From contig CALHTV010000093.1 of the NCBI GenBank assembly GCA_938039765.1, forward strand, positions 1-14,157: a stretch of 14,157 bases of DNA, in the 5' to 3' direction. The notes beneath the pieces are model-generated. The model was not told the origin of the DNA, did not search any database, and worked only from the letters and a program-made list of their open reading frames with translations. How positions within the stretch are numbered: position 1 is the first letter of the stretch; each line of letters opens with the position of its first letter. A program made the position numbers and the translations under genes. The DNA is from an uncultured Dictyoglomus sp. (GTDB lineage: Bacteria; Dictyoglomota; Dictyoglomia; Dictyoglomales; Dictyoglomaceae). Shown in pieces: positions 6,576 to 14,157 of this stretch.

Positions 6576-7553
6576 TTATTGTCTCAGCACCTCTTCCCAG
6601 GTAGTTACAGGCCACGTAGTCTTAAATAGCTCCTCTACAGCTGGTTTTGCCTTCTCCCTTATTTGGGACATAGTCTTAGCGTCTAAATAAATAACAGTCA
6701 TACCATTATCCATAAGAAGTCTAAGAATATCATTTTCACTTGCAAGAATTTTCTTCGTTGCATTATCACATACCTTCTCTGCTGTCTTTACAAATAATTC
6801 TTGATCTGCTTTAGACAATCTGTCGAAAGTCGGTCTATACATATGCACCCATCCAAAGGATACTAAATGGTTTGTAATTATTAGATATTTTTGTACCTCA
6901 TACAATTTATAACCAGAGATTTGAGTTAAGTCCCCTTCTGACGCCTCTGCTGTACCATCTTTAAGAGCCTGATAAAGTCCTGTCAAAGGTACAGTAACAG
7001 GTTTTGTTCCAAGTGCCTCCCAAACTTTTACCCAAGTAGGTACTACTGGAAGTCTTAATCTTAATCCCTCTAGATCCTTTAATCCAAGAATTGGTTTATT
7101 AGATGTCATTTGTCTATATCCTCGGTAAAGATAACCAAGGGTATACATATTTCCGTTTTTGAGCACTTGTTCCTTTGCTTTCTCTCCTATACTTCCCTTC
7201 ATAATTCTGAAGAAGTGTTCGTAATCTTTTAATACAAAGGGAGCATTTATGAAGAAATAATGTGGTGCAAATACTTCTATAGCTCTTCCTCCAGTGAATT
7301 GCATATCAGCCTCTCCTTTGGAGCATCTCTCATTAGCCTGCTCTTCTGTATCTTTAGCAATAGATAGCTCGAACCTTATTCTCCCCTTTGTTTCCTTTTC
7401 AACTATATCCTTAAATTCAATCATTGCTTGAGTTATAATATGTCCCTCGGGAAAAGGAGATGTAGCTTTTATTACAGTGGTCGTTTGAGCAGAAAGAGCG
7501 GACACAAAGAAGACTAGTAAAATGAAACTAAATAGTGTAAAATATTTTTTCAT
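6576..7553 (-). CDS. TRAP transporter periplasmic binding protein (DctP family), orphan
   Basis: The 325-residue protein has a signal peptide with probable cleavage after Ala22 (ALSA-Q) and the full DctP fold length. TRAP binding proteins capture carboxylates through conserved arginines. Here Arg147 in RQMTSN and Arg167 in LRLRLP match the two conserved arginine motifs, and the LYQALKDG segment matches the family's YxALxxG. No DctQ or DctM membrane subunits lie in the window. The gene is the last of an operon that carries a complete TctABC transporter of another family, so it may work with distant TRAP subunits or serve as an extra binding or sensor protein. The ribosome binding site is a GGGGGG run 7 nt before the ATG. 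A 10-bp hairpin lies between it and the preceding gene. Confidence 0.9.
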   Translation of the reverse strand: MKKYFTLFSFILLVFFVSALSAQTTTVIKATSPFPEGHIITQAMIEFKDIVEKETKGRIRFELSIAKDTEEQANERCSKGEADMQFTGGRAIEVFAPHYFFINAPFVLKDYEHFFRIMKGSIGEKAKEQVLKNGNMYTLGYLYRGYRQMTSNKPILGLKDLEGLRLRLPVVPTWVKVWEALGTKPVTVPLTGLYQALKDGTAEASEGDLTQISGYKLYEVQKYLIITNHLVSFGWVHMYRPTFDRLSKADQELFVKTAEKVCDNATKKILASENDILRLLMDNGMTVIYLDAKTMSQIREKAKPAVEELFKTTWPVTTWEEVLRQ

Positions 7554-7580
7554 AAAATATCCCCCCTATTTATTTTATTA

Positions 7581-7609
7581 TCCGAGGGAGAGCTTAAACC
7601 TCCCTCGGA
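7581..7609 (-). other. Intercistronic hairpin without U-tract
   Basis: A perfect 10-bp stem (TCCGAGGGAG with CTCCCTCGGA) with a 9-nt loop lies between the oxidoreductase stop and the dctP start. The bases after it on the minus strand are ATAATAAAATAAATA, not T-rich, so it is unlikely to be a full terminator. It may protect mRNA ends or set relative expression of dctP. Confidence 0.6.
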
Positions 7610-7615
7610 CCTTTT

Positions 7616-8797
7616 CTAAATCAACTCTACCTTTCTCCCCTCCTCACTAGAATAATATCCCGCATATAATACTTTCGCAGTTTCCTTCGCTAATTCAAAA
7701 TTAGAAACAGGTTCTCTATTCTCCTTAACAGCTAATACAAAATCTTTTAACTCCTGAGGAAAACCTCTTGTCCAGAAATCATCGGGGGATGGGAAATTCC
7801 ATCCTGATTTAGTTTCTATCTTTTCAGCTATATATTCATCTTTCCATACTGTCTCCTCAGGTGTATACGCGACCATCATATTATTAGGATTAATATTTGC
7901 ATAAATCATACCTTTAGAAAGACTTACTTGAACCCAATTTTTAAGTCCTCCCAAACTAATATCGTTGGAAAACACGATTCCTTTTGTACCATCTTCAAAA
8001 TCTATAACAAGAATAGACCAATCTTCCACATCCTCCCAATTAGTAGCCAAATAATGTTTTTCTTCTTTAAGAAAGTTTTCTGTCTTTGTTAAGTTTCCAA
8101 TCTCTCCCCAAACAGCCTTTGCTCTTATTGGCTTCCCATCCCTATGAATCCCCTCAAAATGTTTTAAATGAAGCACCAATGCAACAGGATGAGAGCCAAG
8201 TCTCATTAAACTTCCTCCACCAGAAGTTTTCCATAATTTAGCATAACTAGCGTGAGACCCTGAATGGCTACATTCTGCTCTTATCTCTAATATAGGAGAA
8301 GAAGATGCAAGAATCATTTTCTTCATCTTTTCGAGAGCTGGAGCATAAACTAAATTCTCTCCATACATAAATTTAATTCCATTCTCTTTTATTACCCTCT
8401 CAATCCTCTCAATTTTCTCTAATACTTTTTTATACATATGACTTTTAGGTACTTCAAATCCAATCAAATTTTTATCTGAGTCTTCCCCAAAATAACCTGT
8501 AAGAGGCTTTTCACAGATAACATGTTTCTTATTCTCAGCAGCACAGACAATTACCTCATCATGCAAATTTGTTGGAGTACAAACATCTACTATATCAATA
8601 TCAGAGGAAGCACATAATTCTTCAAAGTTATTAAAAACTTTTGGAATATTGTATTCTTGAGCAAAGTTCTCAGCATTTTCCCTTTTCCTTGAACAAACCC
8701 CTACTATTTCTACATATGGAATTATCTCTTTATAGGCAGCCATGTGTATTTTAGCTATAAATCCTACCCCTACAAGTCCCACCCTTACTTTCTCCAT
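7616..8797 (-). CDS. Gfo/Idh/MocA-family oxidoreductase with altered catalytic motif
   Basis: The protein (393 residues from ATG 8797) starts with a Rossmann NAD(P) site, GLVGVGFIA at residues 7-15, and has the family's EKP motif at 96-98 with Lys97 as the probable catalytic lysine. The usual second motif, Asp-x3-His-x3-Asp after a GGG run, reads R-L-G-S-H-P-V-A: His203 is kept, but the first Asp is Arg199 and the second is alanine. About 20 extra residues follow EKP. Members oxidise or reduce sugars, inositols and related compounds in the cytoplasm; the substrate here is unknown. I chose the ATG at 8797 rather than the GTG at 8806 because GGGGGTGG sits 5 nt before the ATG, while the GTG overlaps that ribosome binding site. 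The gene is 12 nt after the M24-like gene, within one operon. Confidence 0.88.
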   Translation of the reverse strand: MEKVRVGLVGVGFIAKIHMAAYKEIIPYVEIVGVCSRKRENAENFAQEYNIPKVFNNFEELCASSDIDIVDVCTPTNLHDEVIVCAAENKKHVICEKPLTGYFGEDSDKNLIGFEVPKSHMYKKVLEKIERIERVIKENGIKFMYGENLVYAPALEKMKKMILASSSPILEIRAECSHSGSHASYAKLWKTSGGGSLMRLGSHPVALVLHLKHFEGIHRDGKPIRAKAVWGEIGNLTKTENFLKEEKHYLATNWEDVEDWSILVIDFEDGTKGIVFSNDISLGGLKNWVQVSLSKGMIYANINPNNMMVAYTPEETVWKDEYIAEKIETKSGWNFPSPDDFWTRGFPQELKDFVLAVKENREPVSNFELAKETAKVLYAGYYSSEEGRKVELI

Positions 8798-8809
8798 AAG
8801 GTCCACCCC

Positions 8810-9916
8810 CTATATGATTTCAAGAATATCAGGTTTAACAAAAGTTATTCCTTCTACTTCCACTTTTAGTGTGGGAAAGATTATAGGCTTTGTAATCATA
8901 AAAGGTCCTCTCTCTGTTACAATAAAACCATCTTCCGATTTTGTTCCTGTAATAGATGGATTCCAACAAAAAGCTTGATTTTTATAAACCTTTTCAGTAG
9001 TATTAGGTGTCACCCTAATATCCCTTGGATAATACCCCATAGATCCACCTTGATGATGGAGTTTCCATTCATCTTTGTAACCCCTCTTTTCATATTCTTC
9101 TATAGCAGAAAGCACTGGAATTCTCATTTCTTCTCCTATTTGGGTTTTTGCTATCATAATACACTCTATCTCTACATTATCTTTATATTGTTTCCTTAAA
9201 CTCTCAGGAATTTTACCAAAATGAGCCATTCTTGTTATTGTAGCTATTAATCCTTTATATCTTGCATTAACTGAAGCCATAACTAATTTTTCAATCTTTT
9301 TATTCTTAGAAATAGGATGTCTATAGTTTCTTATTCTATCGTCCGAAGCAATCATAAAAGCCGTTGGTTCAATTCCTTCTCTCCAGAGCTTAGCAGATAT
9401 TTTTCCTGCTATTTCAATCTCCATCTCTCCAGGTTTTGTATCATACATTAATACTTCTTCTACTACTTTTGATAATTTCTCTCCTAAATATTGGTATCTT
9501 TCTATCTCTCCCTCGGTTAATTCATATCTTAATCCTTTAAAAGTATTATCTACAAATTGAGTTCCAGCCAGAGGAACATCACAACCAATTTCTCCATTTC
9601 CAATAATTTTCTTTACAATTTCCATTTCTCTATCCTCATACCACTCGTACTCTAACACTTCAAAACCTATTTCTCCTACTTCCTCATCTCTCATTCTTTT
9701 GGCTTCAATTTTATTGGCAATTACAAATTGTTCTCTCTCTGTCACAAGAACCGACGTTACTCCCATCTCTGTCGCCATACCTACAAAGTTAACTCCTCCT
9801 GCCGTAATCCAGGAAAAATTAGGTTGTTTCTTTATAAGCATCGCAGAAAGTTTATTCTCTTTTAAAAAATTTCTTACTTTTTCTAATTTAATCTTTACCT
9901 CTTCTTTTCTATACAT
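8810..9916 (-). CDS. M24 (Xaa-Pro peptidase/creatinase) family protein lacking most metal ligands
   Basis: The 368-residue protein has the creatinase N-terminal domain (about 1-140) and the pita-bread M24 domain (about 150-368). Aligned by eye to aminopeptidase P, the five metal ligands read Ser215 (for Asp), Thr226 (for Asp, in ATITR), Gly291 (for His), Asn319 (for Glu, in WNPS) and Glu328 (kept, in SEDGFIVTE). Four of five ligands are thus gone, and the second active-site His is Arg. His287 and a conserved His in the RHP segment remain. This fits a metal-free enzyme, as creatinase is within this fold, or a non-catalytic protein; a normal proline peptidase is unlikely. A strong ribosome binding site, AAGGAGGG, lies 8 nt before the ATG. 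It follows tctA by 16 nt, so its substrate is probably what TctABC imports. Confidence 0.85.
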   Translation of the reverse strand: MYRKEEVKIKLEKVRNFLKENKLSAMLIKKQPNFSWITAGGVNFVGMATEMGVTSVLVTEREQFVIANKIEAKRMRDEEVGEIGFEVLEYEWYEDREMEIVKKIIGNGEIGCDVPLAGTQFVDNTFKGLRYELTEGEIERYQYLGEKLSKVVEEVLMYDTKPGEMEIEIAGKISAKLWREGIEPTAFMIASDDRIRNYRHPISKNKKIEKLVMASVNARYKGLIATITRMAHFGKIPESLRKQYKDNVEIECIMIAKTQIGEEMRIPVLSAIEEYEKRGYKDEWKLHHQGGSMGYYPRDIRVTPNTTEKVYKNQAFCWNPSITGTKSEDGFIVTERGPFMITKPIIFPTLKVEVEGITFVKPDILEII

Positions 9917-9932
9917 TATAATATCCCTCCTT

Positions 9933-11408
9933 TTACTTTCTTTCCTTCTCTGCAGATATTACTCCAAAGACTATTGATAGAACTGAAAGTATTATTAAAG
10001 TTAAGGAAATAGGACTCCTAAAAATCACTGTATAATCATTGCCAGAAAGAATAAGAGCCCTATTTAAATTTTGCTCAGCCATAGGCCCTAAGATTACCCC
10101 AAGTATAAGAGGAGTAGCAGGAAAGTTATGTTTTCTCATAAAATAACCTATTAATCCAAATATCATGGCTACTGCTACATCATATAAACTATTTCTAATG
10201 GCAAAAGAACCAATTATTCCAAAAACAAGAACTATAGGCATCAATATTTTTTTAGGAATTTCTAATATATAAGGAGAGGTTATAGTAGCCAAAAAACCAG
10301 TTATCAACATCATGAATTGAATAATAAACCAACCTGCAAAAAAGGAATAAACAAGATCTGGTGTTGCTTGGAACAAAAGGGGACCAGGTCTAACTCCTAT
10401 AAGAATCATTGCACCAAGCATTACTGCAGTTACCACATCTCCAGGTACACCAAGGGCAAGAGTAGGTACTAATGCACCACCTGTCACCGCATTATTAACA
10501 CTCTCAACTACAGCTACACCTTCTAAGGCTCCCTTACCAAATTTCTCTTTATTTTTAGACCAATTTCTAAGTTGATTATATGCTAAAAAAGTGGCTATAG
10601 TACCTCCTGTCCCTGGAATAACCCCAATTAAGATGCCTATAATTGCTCCTACCAGAATAGGTATAAGAATGGATTTAGCCTCTTCCTTTTTTAGGAATAT
10701 TTCTGATATTTTATGCTGAATTTTTGCTTCTTTCTCTTTTTGCTCAAGCTCAATTAAGATCTCGGTTATAGCAAATATTCCTATAAGAACTGGCAAAAGC
10801 TCAAAACCAGCAGATAAAGCAGGAATACCAAAGGTAAATCTGGTAGATCCCCTAATATTTTCTATTCCAACAGTAGATATAAAGACTCCTAAAAGTCCTG
10901 AAATTATACCCTTTAGCAAAAATCTACCTGAAACACTAGCAATAATAGATAATCCAAAAATTGCAAGAGCAAAATAATCAATAGGTGAAAATTTCAAGGC
11001 AAAAGCTGCAAGTTGTGGGGCTAAAAATACTAAAACAATACCACTCAAAATACCCCCTGAAAAAGAAGCTAATAAAGCTGTAAATATAGCCTTTCCAGCT
11101 CTTCCTTGTCTTCCTAAGGGATAACCATCTATTAAGGTTGCTGCAGCTGAGGGTGTTCCTGGAACTCCTAAAAGAACAGCTGATATAGACCCTCCAAACA
11201 TTGAACCTGAATACATCCCAGCAAGCATAAGTAAGGCAGATTTAGGATCAAGATAGTAAGTAAAAGGTAAAAGTAAAATTATTCCCATAGAGGATGTAAC
11301 TCCAGGTAAAGCTCCTACAATAACTCCTCCTACAGTTCCAATAAACATTAGGAGTAAATTACTTGGTTGAATAGCTATTTTTAACCCTTCTATCCAGTAA
11401 TTTATCAT
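9933..11408 (-). CDS. tctA: Tripartite tricarboxylate transporter large membrane subunit TctA
   Basis: This 491-residue, very hydrophobic protein has the length and sequence of TctA, the ion-coupled permease of the TTT family, with about 11-12 membrane segments. The two family hallmarks are visible: GALPGVTSSMG near residue 32, and GVIPGTGGTIATF in the second half. SMFGGSISAVLLGVPGTPSA is also typical. It imports a carboxylate delivered by TctC across the cytoplasmic membrane, driven by an ion gradient. It starts 20 nt after tctB behind GGAGGTAGG. Confidence 0.97.
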   Translation of the reverse strand: MINYWIEGLKIAIQPSNLLLMFIGTVGGVIVGALPGVTSSMGIILLLPFTYYLDPKSALLMLAGMYSGSMFGGSISAVLLGVPGTPSAAATLIDGYPLGRQGRAGKAIFTALLASFSGGILSGIVLVFLAPQLAAFALKFSPIDYFALAIFGLSIIASVSGRFLLKGIISGLLGVFISTVGIENIRGSTRFTFGIPALSAGFELLPVLIGIFAITEILIELEQKEKEAKIQHKISEIFLKKEEAKSILIPILVGAIIGILIGVIPGTGGTIATFLAYNQLRNWSKNKEKFGKGALEGVAVVESVNNAVTGGALVPTLALGVPGDVVTAVMLGAMILIGVRPGPLLFQATPDLVYSFFAGWFIIQFMMLITGFLATITSPYILEIPKKILMPIVLVFGIIGSFAIRNSLYDVAVAMIFGLIGYFMRKHNFPATPLILGVILGPMAEQNLNRALILSGNDYTVIFRSPISLTLIILSVLSIVFGVISAEKERK

Positions 11409-11428
11409 CTTTATACCTACCTCCTAAA

Positions 11429-11875
11429 CTAAAATAGCGAAAAAGAAGGAAGAGGCACCTTAAATATACCGTAAAAGATATAATAAACCATTAAAGTAAA
11501 GATTATACTGATAAGTATTGCATAATGTATTTTTCTATATCCAAAAAGATACATAGTAAGGAGCATTAAGAAGGGAGTCAAATATAAGAATCCTATATAT
11601 TTCACCAAATATACATATAAAAGACCTGAAGCTATCAAAATAAAAATACTTATAAGAGCTTCTTTGGAATAAATTTTTCGAGGTTTTTCCCTTATACCTT
11701 GAATCAAAAGAATAATTCCACATATAATCAAGCCAACAGATATTATTTCAGGAAAATCTCCAGGACCAAGCCCTAAAGAAGAATTAGGCATACCTAAAGC
11801 ATTAATAAGTATAAAGATAGCAAAAAGAATTATCCCTAATCCTATTCCAGTATCCCAGGTAATTTTCAACTTCAT
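11429..11875 (-). CDS. tctB: Tripartite tricarboxylate transporter small membrane subunit TctB
   Basis: The 148-residue protein has four predicted membrane segments and the usual TctB size and position between tctC and tctA. Features such as GLGPGDFPEIISVGL after the first helix match the family's GPGxFP signature. It forms the membrane complex with TctA. The ribosome binding site AGGAGG lies 9 nt before the ATG. Confidence 0.95.
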   Translation of the reverse strand: MKLKITWDTGIGLGIILFAIFILINALGMPNSSLGLGPGDFPEIISVGLIICGIILLIQGIREKPRKIYSKEALISIFILIASGLLYVYLVKYIGFLYLTPFLMLLTMYLFGYRKIHYAILISIIFTLMVYYIFYGIFKVPLPSFSLF

Positions 11876-11906
11876 TCTACTTTTCCTCCTAATAAGAAGT
11901 TTATCC

Positions 11907-11928
11907 CCCTACCTAATTTAAGGTAGGG
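11907..11928 (-). other. Intercistronic hairpin between tctC and tctB
   Basis: An 8-bp perfect stem (CCCTACCT with AGGTAGGG) with a 6-nt loop lies 12 nt after the tctC stop. No U-tract follows on the minus strand. Such hairpins behind binding-protein genes can protect the upstream mRNA and raise the amount of binding protein over the membrane subunits; that role here is inference. Confidence 0.6.
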
Positions 11929-11939
11929 TGATGTACAAA

Positions 11940-12911
11940 CTAGTATTTATATTTTGTTCCTAATTTATTACTCTTTATAAGATTTTCATAGTATTTATCA
12001 TAATCCATTATAAATTTTGCAAAGGAGGAAGGTCCTCTATATTCTAAGGTCAATGACAATTCTTTTGCTTTCTTCTGAAACTCTGGATCCCTCATTGCTC
12101 TATAGAATATAGTATGCAACCTATCCACAATTTCTTTTGGTGTGCCCTTCTGTACTGCTACCCCTCTCCACATTCCAAATTTAAACTTAAATCCTTGTTC
12201 TGCTGCCGTAGGTACGTTAGGATATTTTTCAAGACGTTTATCACCAAAAACCCCTAAAATTCTAAGTTGGCCTGCATCTACATTGCTCAGTCCTTCTGGT
12301 GCTGCCCCCATATAGGAATTTATATGTCCTCCCACAAGAGCTGTAACTGCAGGCCCACCACCCTCAAAAGGCACATGGGTAAGTTTTATTTTAGCAAAAG
12401 CCTCAAAAGCAAGAGCAGCTAAGTGAGTTCCTCCACCAGCACCACCATTACCAATAGTTATTTTTCCAGGATTTTGTTTTGCATATTCCACATATTCTTT
12501 CAAATCTTTCCAAGGAGCATCACTTCTAACAAGTATATAGCATGGATCATTAACAATTAAAATTACCGGCTCGAAGGAATTAACATCAAACTGTACTGGA
12601 TCCATATGAGATTTAATCAGAATAGGAGCAGCAAAGGAGAGAAGAGTATATCCATCGGGCCTTGCCCTTAAAAATTCCATGGTACCAGGCACAGCTCCAC
12701 CACCAGGTATATTATTAACAACTAATGGTTGACCATTAGCATATTTAGGAAAGACAGAAGCAATAGCTCTAAAAAGAACATCTGTAGCTCCCCCTGCAGA
12801 CCAAGGGACAATAATTTGAACAGGCCTTTTCGGAAAATCCAAGCTAGTCCCAAAGGTAATTAATAAAAGTGTCACTATAGATAGAAAGACACCTAATTTT
12901 CTTAAGTACAT
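11940..12911 (-). CDS. tctC: Tripartite tricarboxylate transporter periplasmic binding protein TctC
   Basis: The 323-residue protein has a signal peptide (about residues 1-23) and then the family opening FPKRPVQIIVPWSAGGATD at 26-44, in which Asp44 and the GG pair form part of the carboxylate site. GGGAVPGTMEF and PDGYTLL further on are also typical of TctC/Bug proteins. It binds an organic anion outside the membrane and hands it to TctAB. The ligand cannot be told from sequence: Bug-type proteins take citrate, aromatic acids, amino acids and others. It is the first gene of a six-gene operon, with a ribosome binding site AAGGGGG 8 nt before the ATG. Confidence 0.95.
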   Translation of the reverse strand: MYLRKLGVFLSIVTLLLITFGTSLDFPKRPVQIIVPWSAGGATDVLFRAIASVFPKYANGQPLVVNNIPGGGAVPGTMEFLRARPDGYTLLSFAAPILIKSHMDPVQFDVNSFEPVILIVNDPCYILVRSDAPWKDLKEYVEYAKQNPGKITIGNGGAGGGTHLAALAFEAFAKIKLTHVPFEGGGPAVTALVGGHINSYMGAAPEGLSNVDAGQLRILGVFGDKRLEKYPNVPTAAEQGFKFKFGMWRGVAVQKGTPKEIVDRLHTIFYRAMRDPEFQKKAKELSLTLEYRGPSSFAKFIMDYDKYYENLIKSNKLGTKYKY

Positions 12912-13223
12912 AGCTATATCCCCCTTTCTAAGATTAATTTAGAGATTATAATTTTACATCACCCCCAAATTTAATATTTTTTTAATTTTTCTTGTTGCAT
13001 AAAAAATTGTTTCGTGCTTTATTGCTCTATTTTAAATCTTCTATAATTAAAATTTAACTTGCTTATAACCCCTAATTTGTCATTCTTGCCCTGCTTTTTT
13101 TATAGCAAAAAATAATAATTTTGACAAGAGCTTTTTAAAGTAAATTAAAATTAATAGAATAAGATTTAAAAATAATTATCTAATCAAGGATTTAGAAATA
13201 AGGGATTAATTTTTTAATAGAGG
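12912..13223. other. Intergenic region upstream of tctC
   Basis: This 312-nt, very AT-rich gap holds the proposed tctC -10 box. No open frame with a ribosome binding site and no strong hairpin with U-tract were found, so the glycosyltransferase gene on the right has no visible terminator. A TTGACA on the plus strand at 13121-13126 has no matching -10 or downstream plus-strand gene. Confidence 0.6.
12945..12950 (-). promoter_or_regulatory. -10 box of the tctCBA operon
   Basis: A perfect TATAAT on the minus strand gives a start near 12937 and a leader of about 26 nt before the tctC ATG at 12911. The -35 position (about TAAATT at 17-nt spacing) is poor, so the promoter may need an activator. 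Confidence 0.5.
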
Positions 13224-14157
13224 CTAAAAATTGCAATTTAATTTTTTTAAATTTATCAAGTGGGTATACTCCTCCACAACCATATCTACAACCTTTTCCC
13301 AGGATATATATAAGCTTTCTTTTGCCTTTTCTCCTACTTTTTTCAACAAATCTTCATTAGAGATCACTTCTTTAATTTTTTGAGCATAAAGAAAAGGATC
13401 ATTAGGAGAGAGAAATCCATTAACTCCATCTATAATACCTTCTGCTACGTTTGAGCCTTCAATAACAAGAGCAGGACAACCAAAAGCAGCAGCTTCCCTT
13501 ATCACGATAGCAGAAGTATCATAAAGAGAAGGAAAAACAAACAAATCAGCTCCTGCGTAATAAGCCTTAAGAAGTTCTCTATCAAGAATTTTTCCAGTAA
13601 AAATTACTCTATCTTTGAGACCTAAACTGATAGACAACTCTTTAAAATACTCTTCATCTTTACCACTTCCAACTAAAAAAGCCTTGAAATTAATTTCTTC
13701 CCTATTCAACATACTAAAAGCCTTTAAAAGCATCTCTATATTTTTTTGCTTTATCATCTGCCCTACAAAGAGAAGTACTATATCTTCTTCGAGCTTATAT
13801 AATTCCTTTATTATTCCCCTATATTTATCTTTATCTTCTATAGGAGCAAAATCAGCACCATTAGGAATCACTTTTACATTCTTTTTAAAACCATATTCTC
13901 TTAAAGTGTTTAAAGTAGCATTGTTAACAGTCCATACCTCATCAACATTGTTATAAAACTCTATAATTATCTTTACTGCAAACTTAGCTAATAAATGAGA
14001 TTTTGTTGCCTCTTTAAAGTCATCATAATATTTAGTATGGAAAGAAGCTACTATAGGTATCCTCTTCTTTCTTGCTATATATAAACCTAAAACCCCGGAG
14101 GAAAAAGGAGAATGTACATGAATTATATCAAAGGGAATTTTATTAATTTTTTCTAGA
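13224..14157 (-). CDS. Family-4 glycosyltransferase, 5' end beyond the window
   Basis: The frame is open from the right window edge (first full codon at 14156) to the stop at 13224, giving 310 visible residues. A GTG at 13871 is an internal VIPNG codon, not a start. Visible residues 10-18 read DIIHVHSPF, the substrate-side His motif of GT4 enzymes, followed by VASFHT. Residues 97-101 read IPNGA, and the nucleotide-sugar site has the E-x7-E pattern as Asp213-x7-Glu221 within YDTSAIVIREAAAFG, so the first acidic residue is Asp. This D-T-S variant resembles enzymes that glycosylate diacylglycerol, but the acceptor cannot be assigned with confidence. It acts at the cytoplasmic face of the membrane or in the cytoplasm. 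Only about 70-90 N-terminal residues seem to be missing. Confidence 0.9.
   Translation of the reverse strand, partial: LEKINKIPFDIIHVHSPFSSGVLGLYIARKKRIPIVASFHTKYYDDFKEATKSHLLAKFAVKIIIEFYNNVDEVWTVNNATLNTLREYGFKKNVKVIPNGADFAPIEDKDKYRGIIKELYKLEEDIVLLFVGQMIKQKNIEMLLKAFSMLNREEINFKAFLVGSGKDEEYFKELSISLGLKDRVIFTGKILDRELLKAYYAGADLFVFPSLYDTSAIVIREAAAFGCPALVIEGSNVAEGIIDGVNGFLSPNDPFLYAQKIKEVISNEDLLKKVGEKAKESLYISWEKVVDMVVEEYTHLINLKKLNCNF

Noticed and set aside
8798..8806. GTG at 8806 as start of the oxidoreductase
   Set aside because: The GTG overlaps the GGGGGTGG ribosome binding site, which is correctly spaced for the ATG at 8797.
13121..13149. Plus-strand promoter with TTGACA at 13121
   Set aside because: No acceptable -10 box lies 16-18 nt downstream and no plus-strand gene follows.
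13224..13871. Complete 215-residue glycosyltransferase starting at 13871
   Set aside because: The GTG is inside the conserved VIPNG motif and the frame continues with the N-terminal GT4 domain to the window edge.
1..14157. CRISPR array, tRNA, rRNA or insertion sequence
   Set aside because: No regularly spaced repeats, cloverleaf-like segments, rRNA-like stretches or transposase frames were seen on either strand.

Overview
The window is AT-rich and gene-dense. It uses AGA/AGG arginine and ATA isoleucine codons heavily, has strong GGAGG-type ribosome binding sites, and has short 5' leaders of about 26-28 nt where a promoter can be seen. Gene content (secreted serpin, tripartite tricarboxylate transporter, TRAP-type binding protein, stand-alone FMN-type glutamate synthase domain protein, uronate isomerase-like protein) suggests an anaerobic, probably thermophilic bacterium. 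Dictyoglomus or a thermophilic Firmicute would fit, but nothing here (no rRNA) fixes the taxon. Almost every gene lies on the minus strand.

Layout from left to right: (1) the 3' end of an unrecognised membrane-anchored protein on the plus strand (1-497); (2) a secreted serpin on the minus strand (512-1711); (3) a plus-strand remnant of an ABC-type sugar-binding protein gene (about 1825-2230) that has lost its ends, carries an in-frame stop, and runs into the 3' end of the next gene; (4) a two-gene minus-strand unit with a 4-nt overlap, uronate isomerase-like protein then Na+/Ca2+-exchanger family antiporter (4374 to 2207); (5) a monocistronic glutamate-synthase-like FMN protein with a clear promoter and terminator (6022 to 4454); (6) a 50-residue small-protein gene between two terminators (6383 to 6231); (7) a six-gene minus-strand operon from 12911 to 6576, in transcription order tctC, tctB, tctA, M24-peptidase-like, Gfo/Idh/MocA oxidoreductase and a TRAP DctP-type binding protein, closed by a strong terminator; (8) the 3' part of a family-4 glycosyltransferase gene that runs off the right edge.

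The operon in (7) is the most interesting part. It encodes a complete TTT-family carboxylate importer, two proteins that look like processing enzymes but have altered catalytic positions, and a second periplasmic binding protein from a different transporter family (TRAP) without its DctQ/DctM membrane subunits. It looks like one uptake and breakdown pathway for an unidentified organic acid, possibly a sugar acid or amide-linked compound. Intercistronic hairpins without U-tracts follow tctC and precede dctP, which may set separate mRNA levels for the binding proteins.
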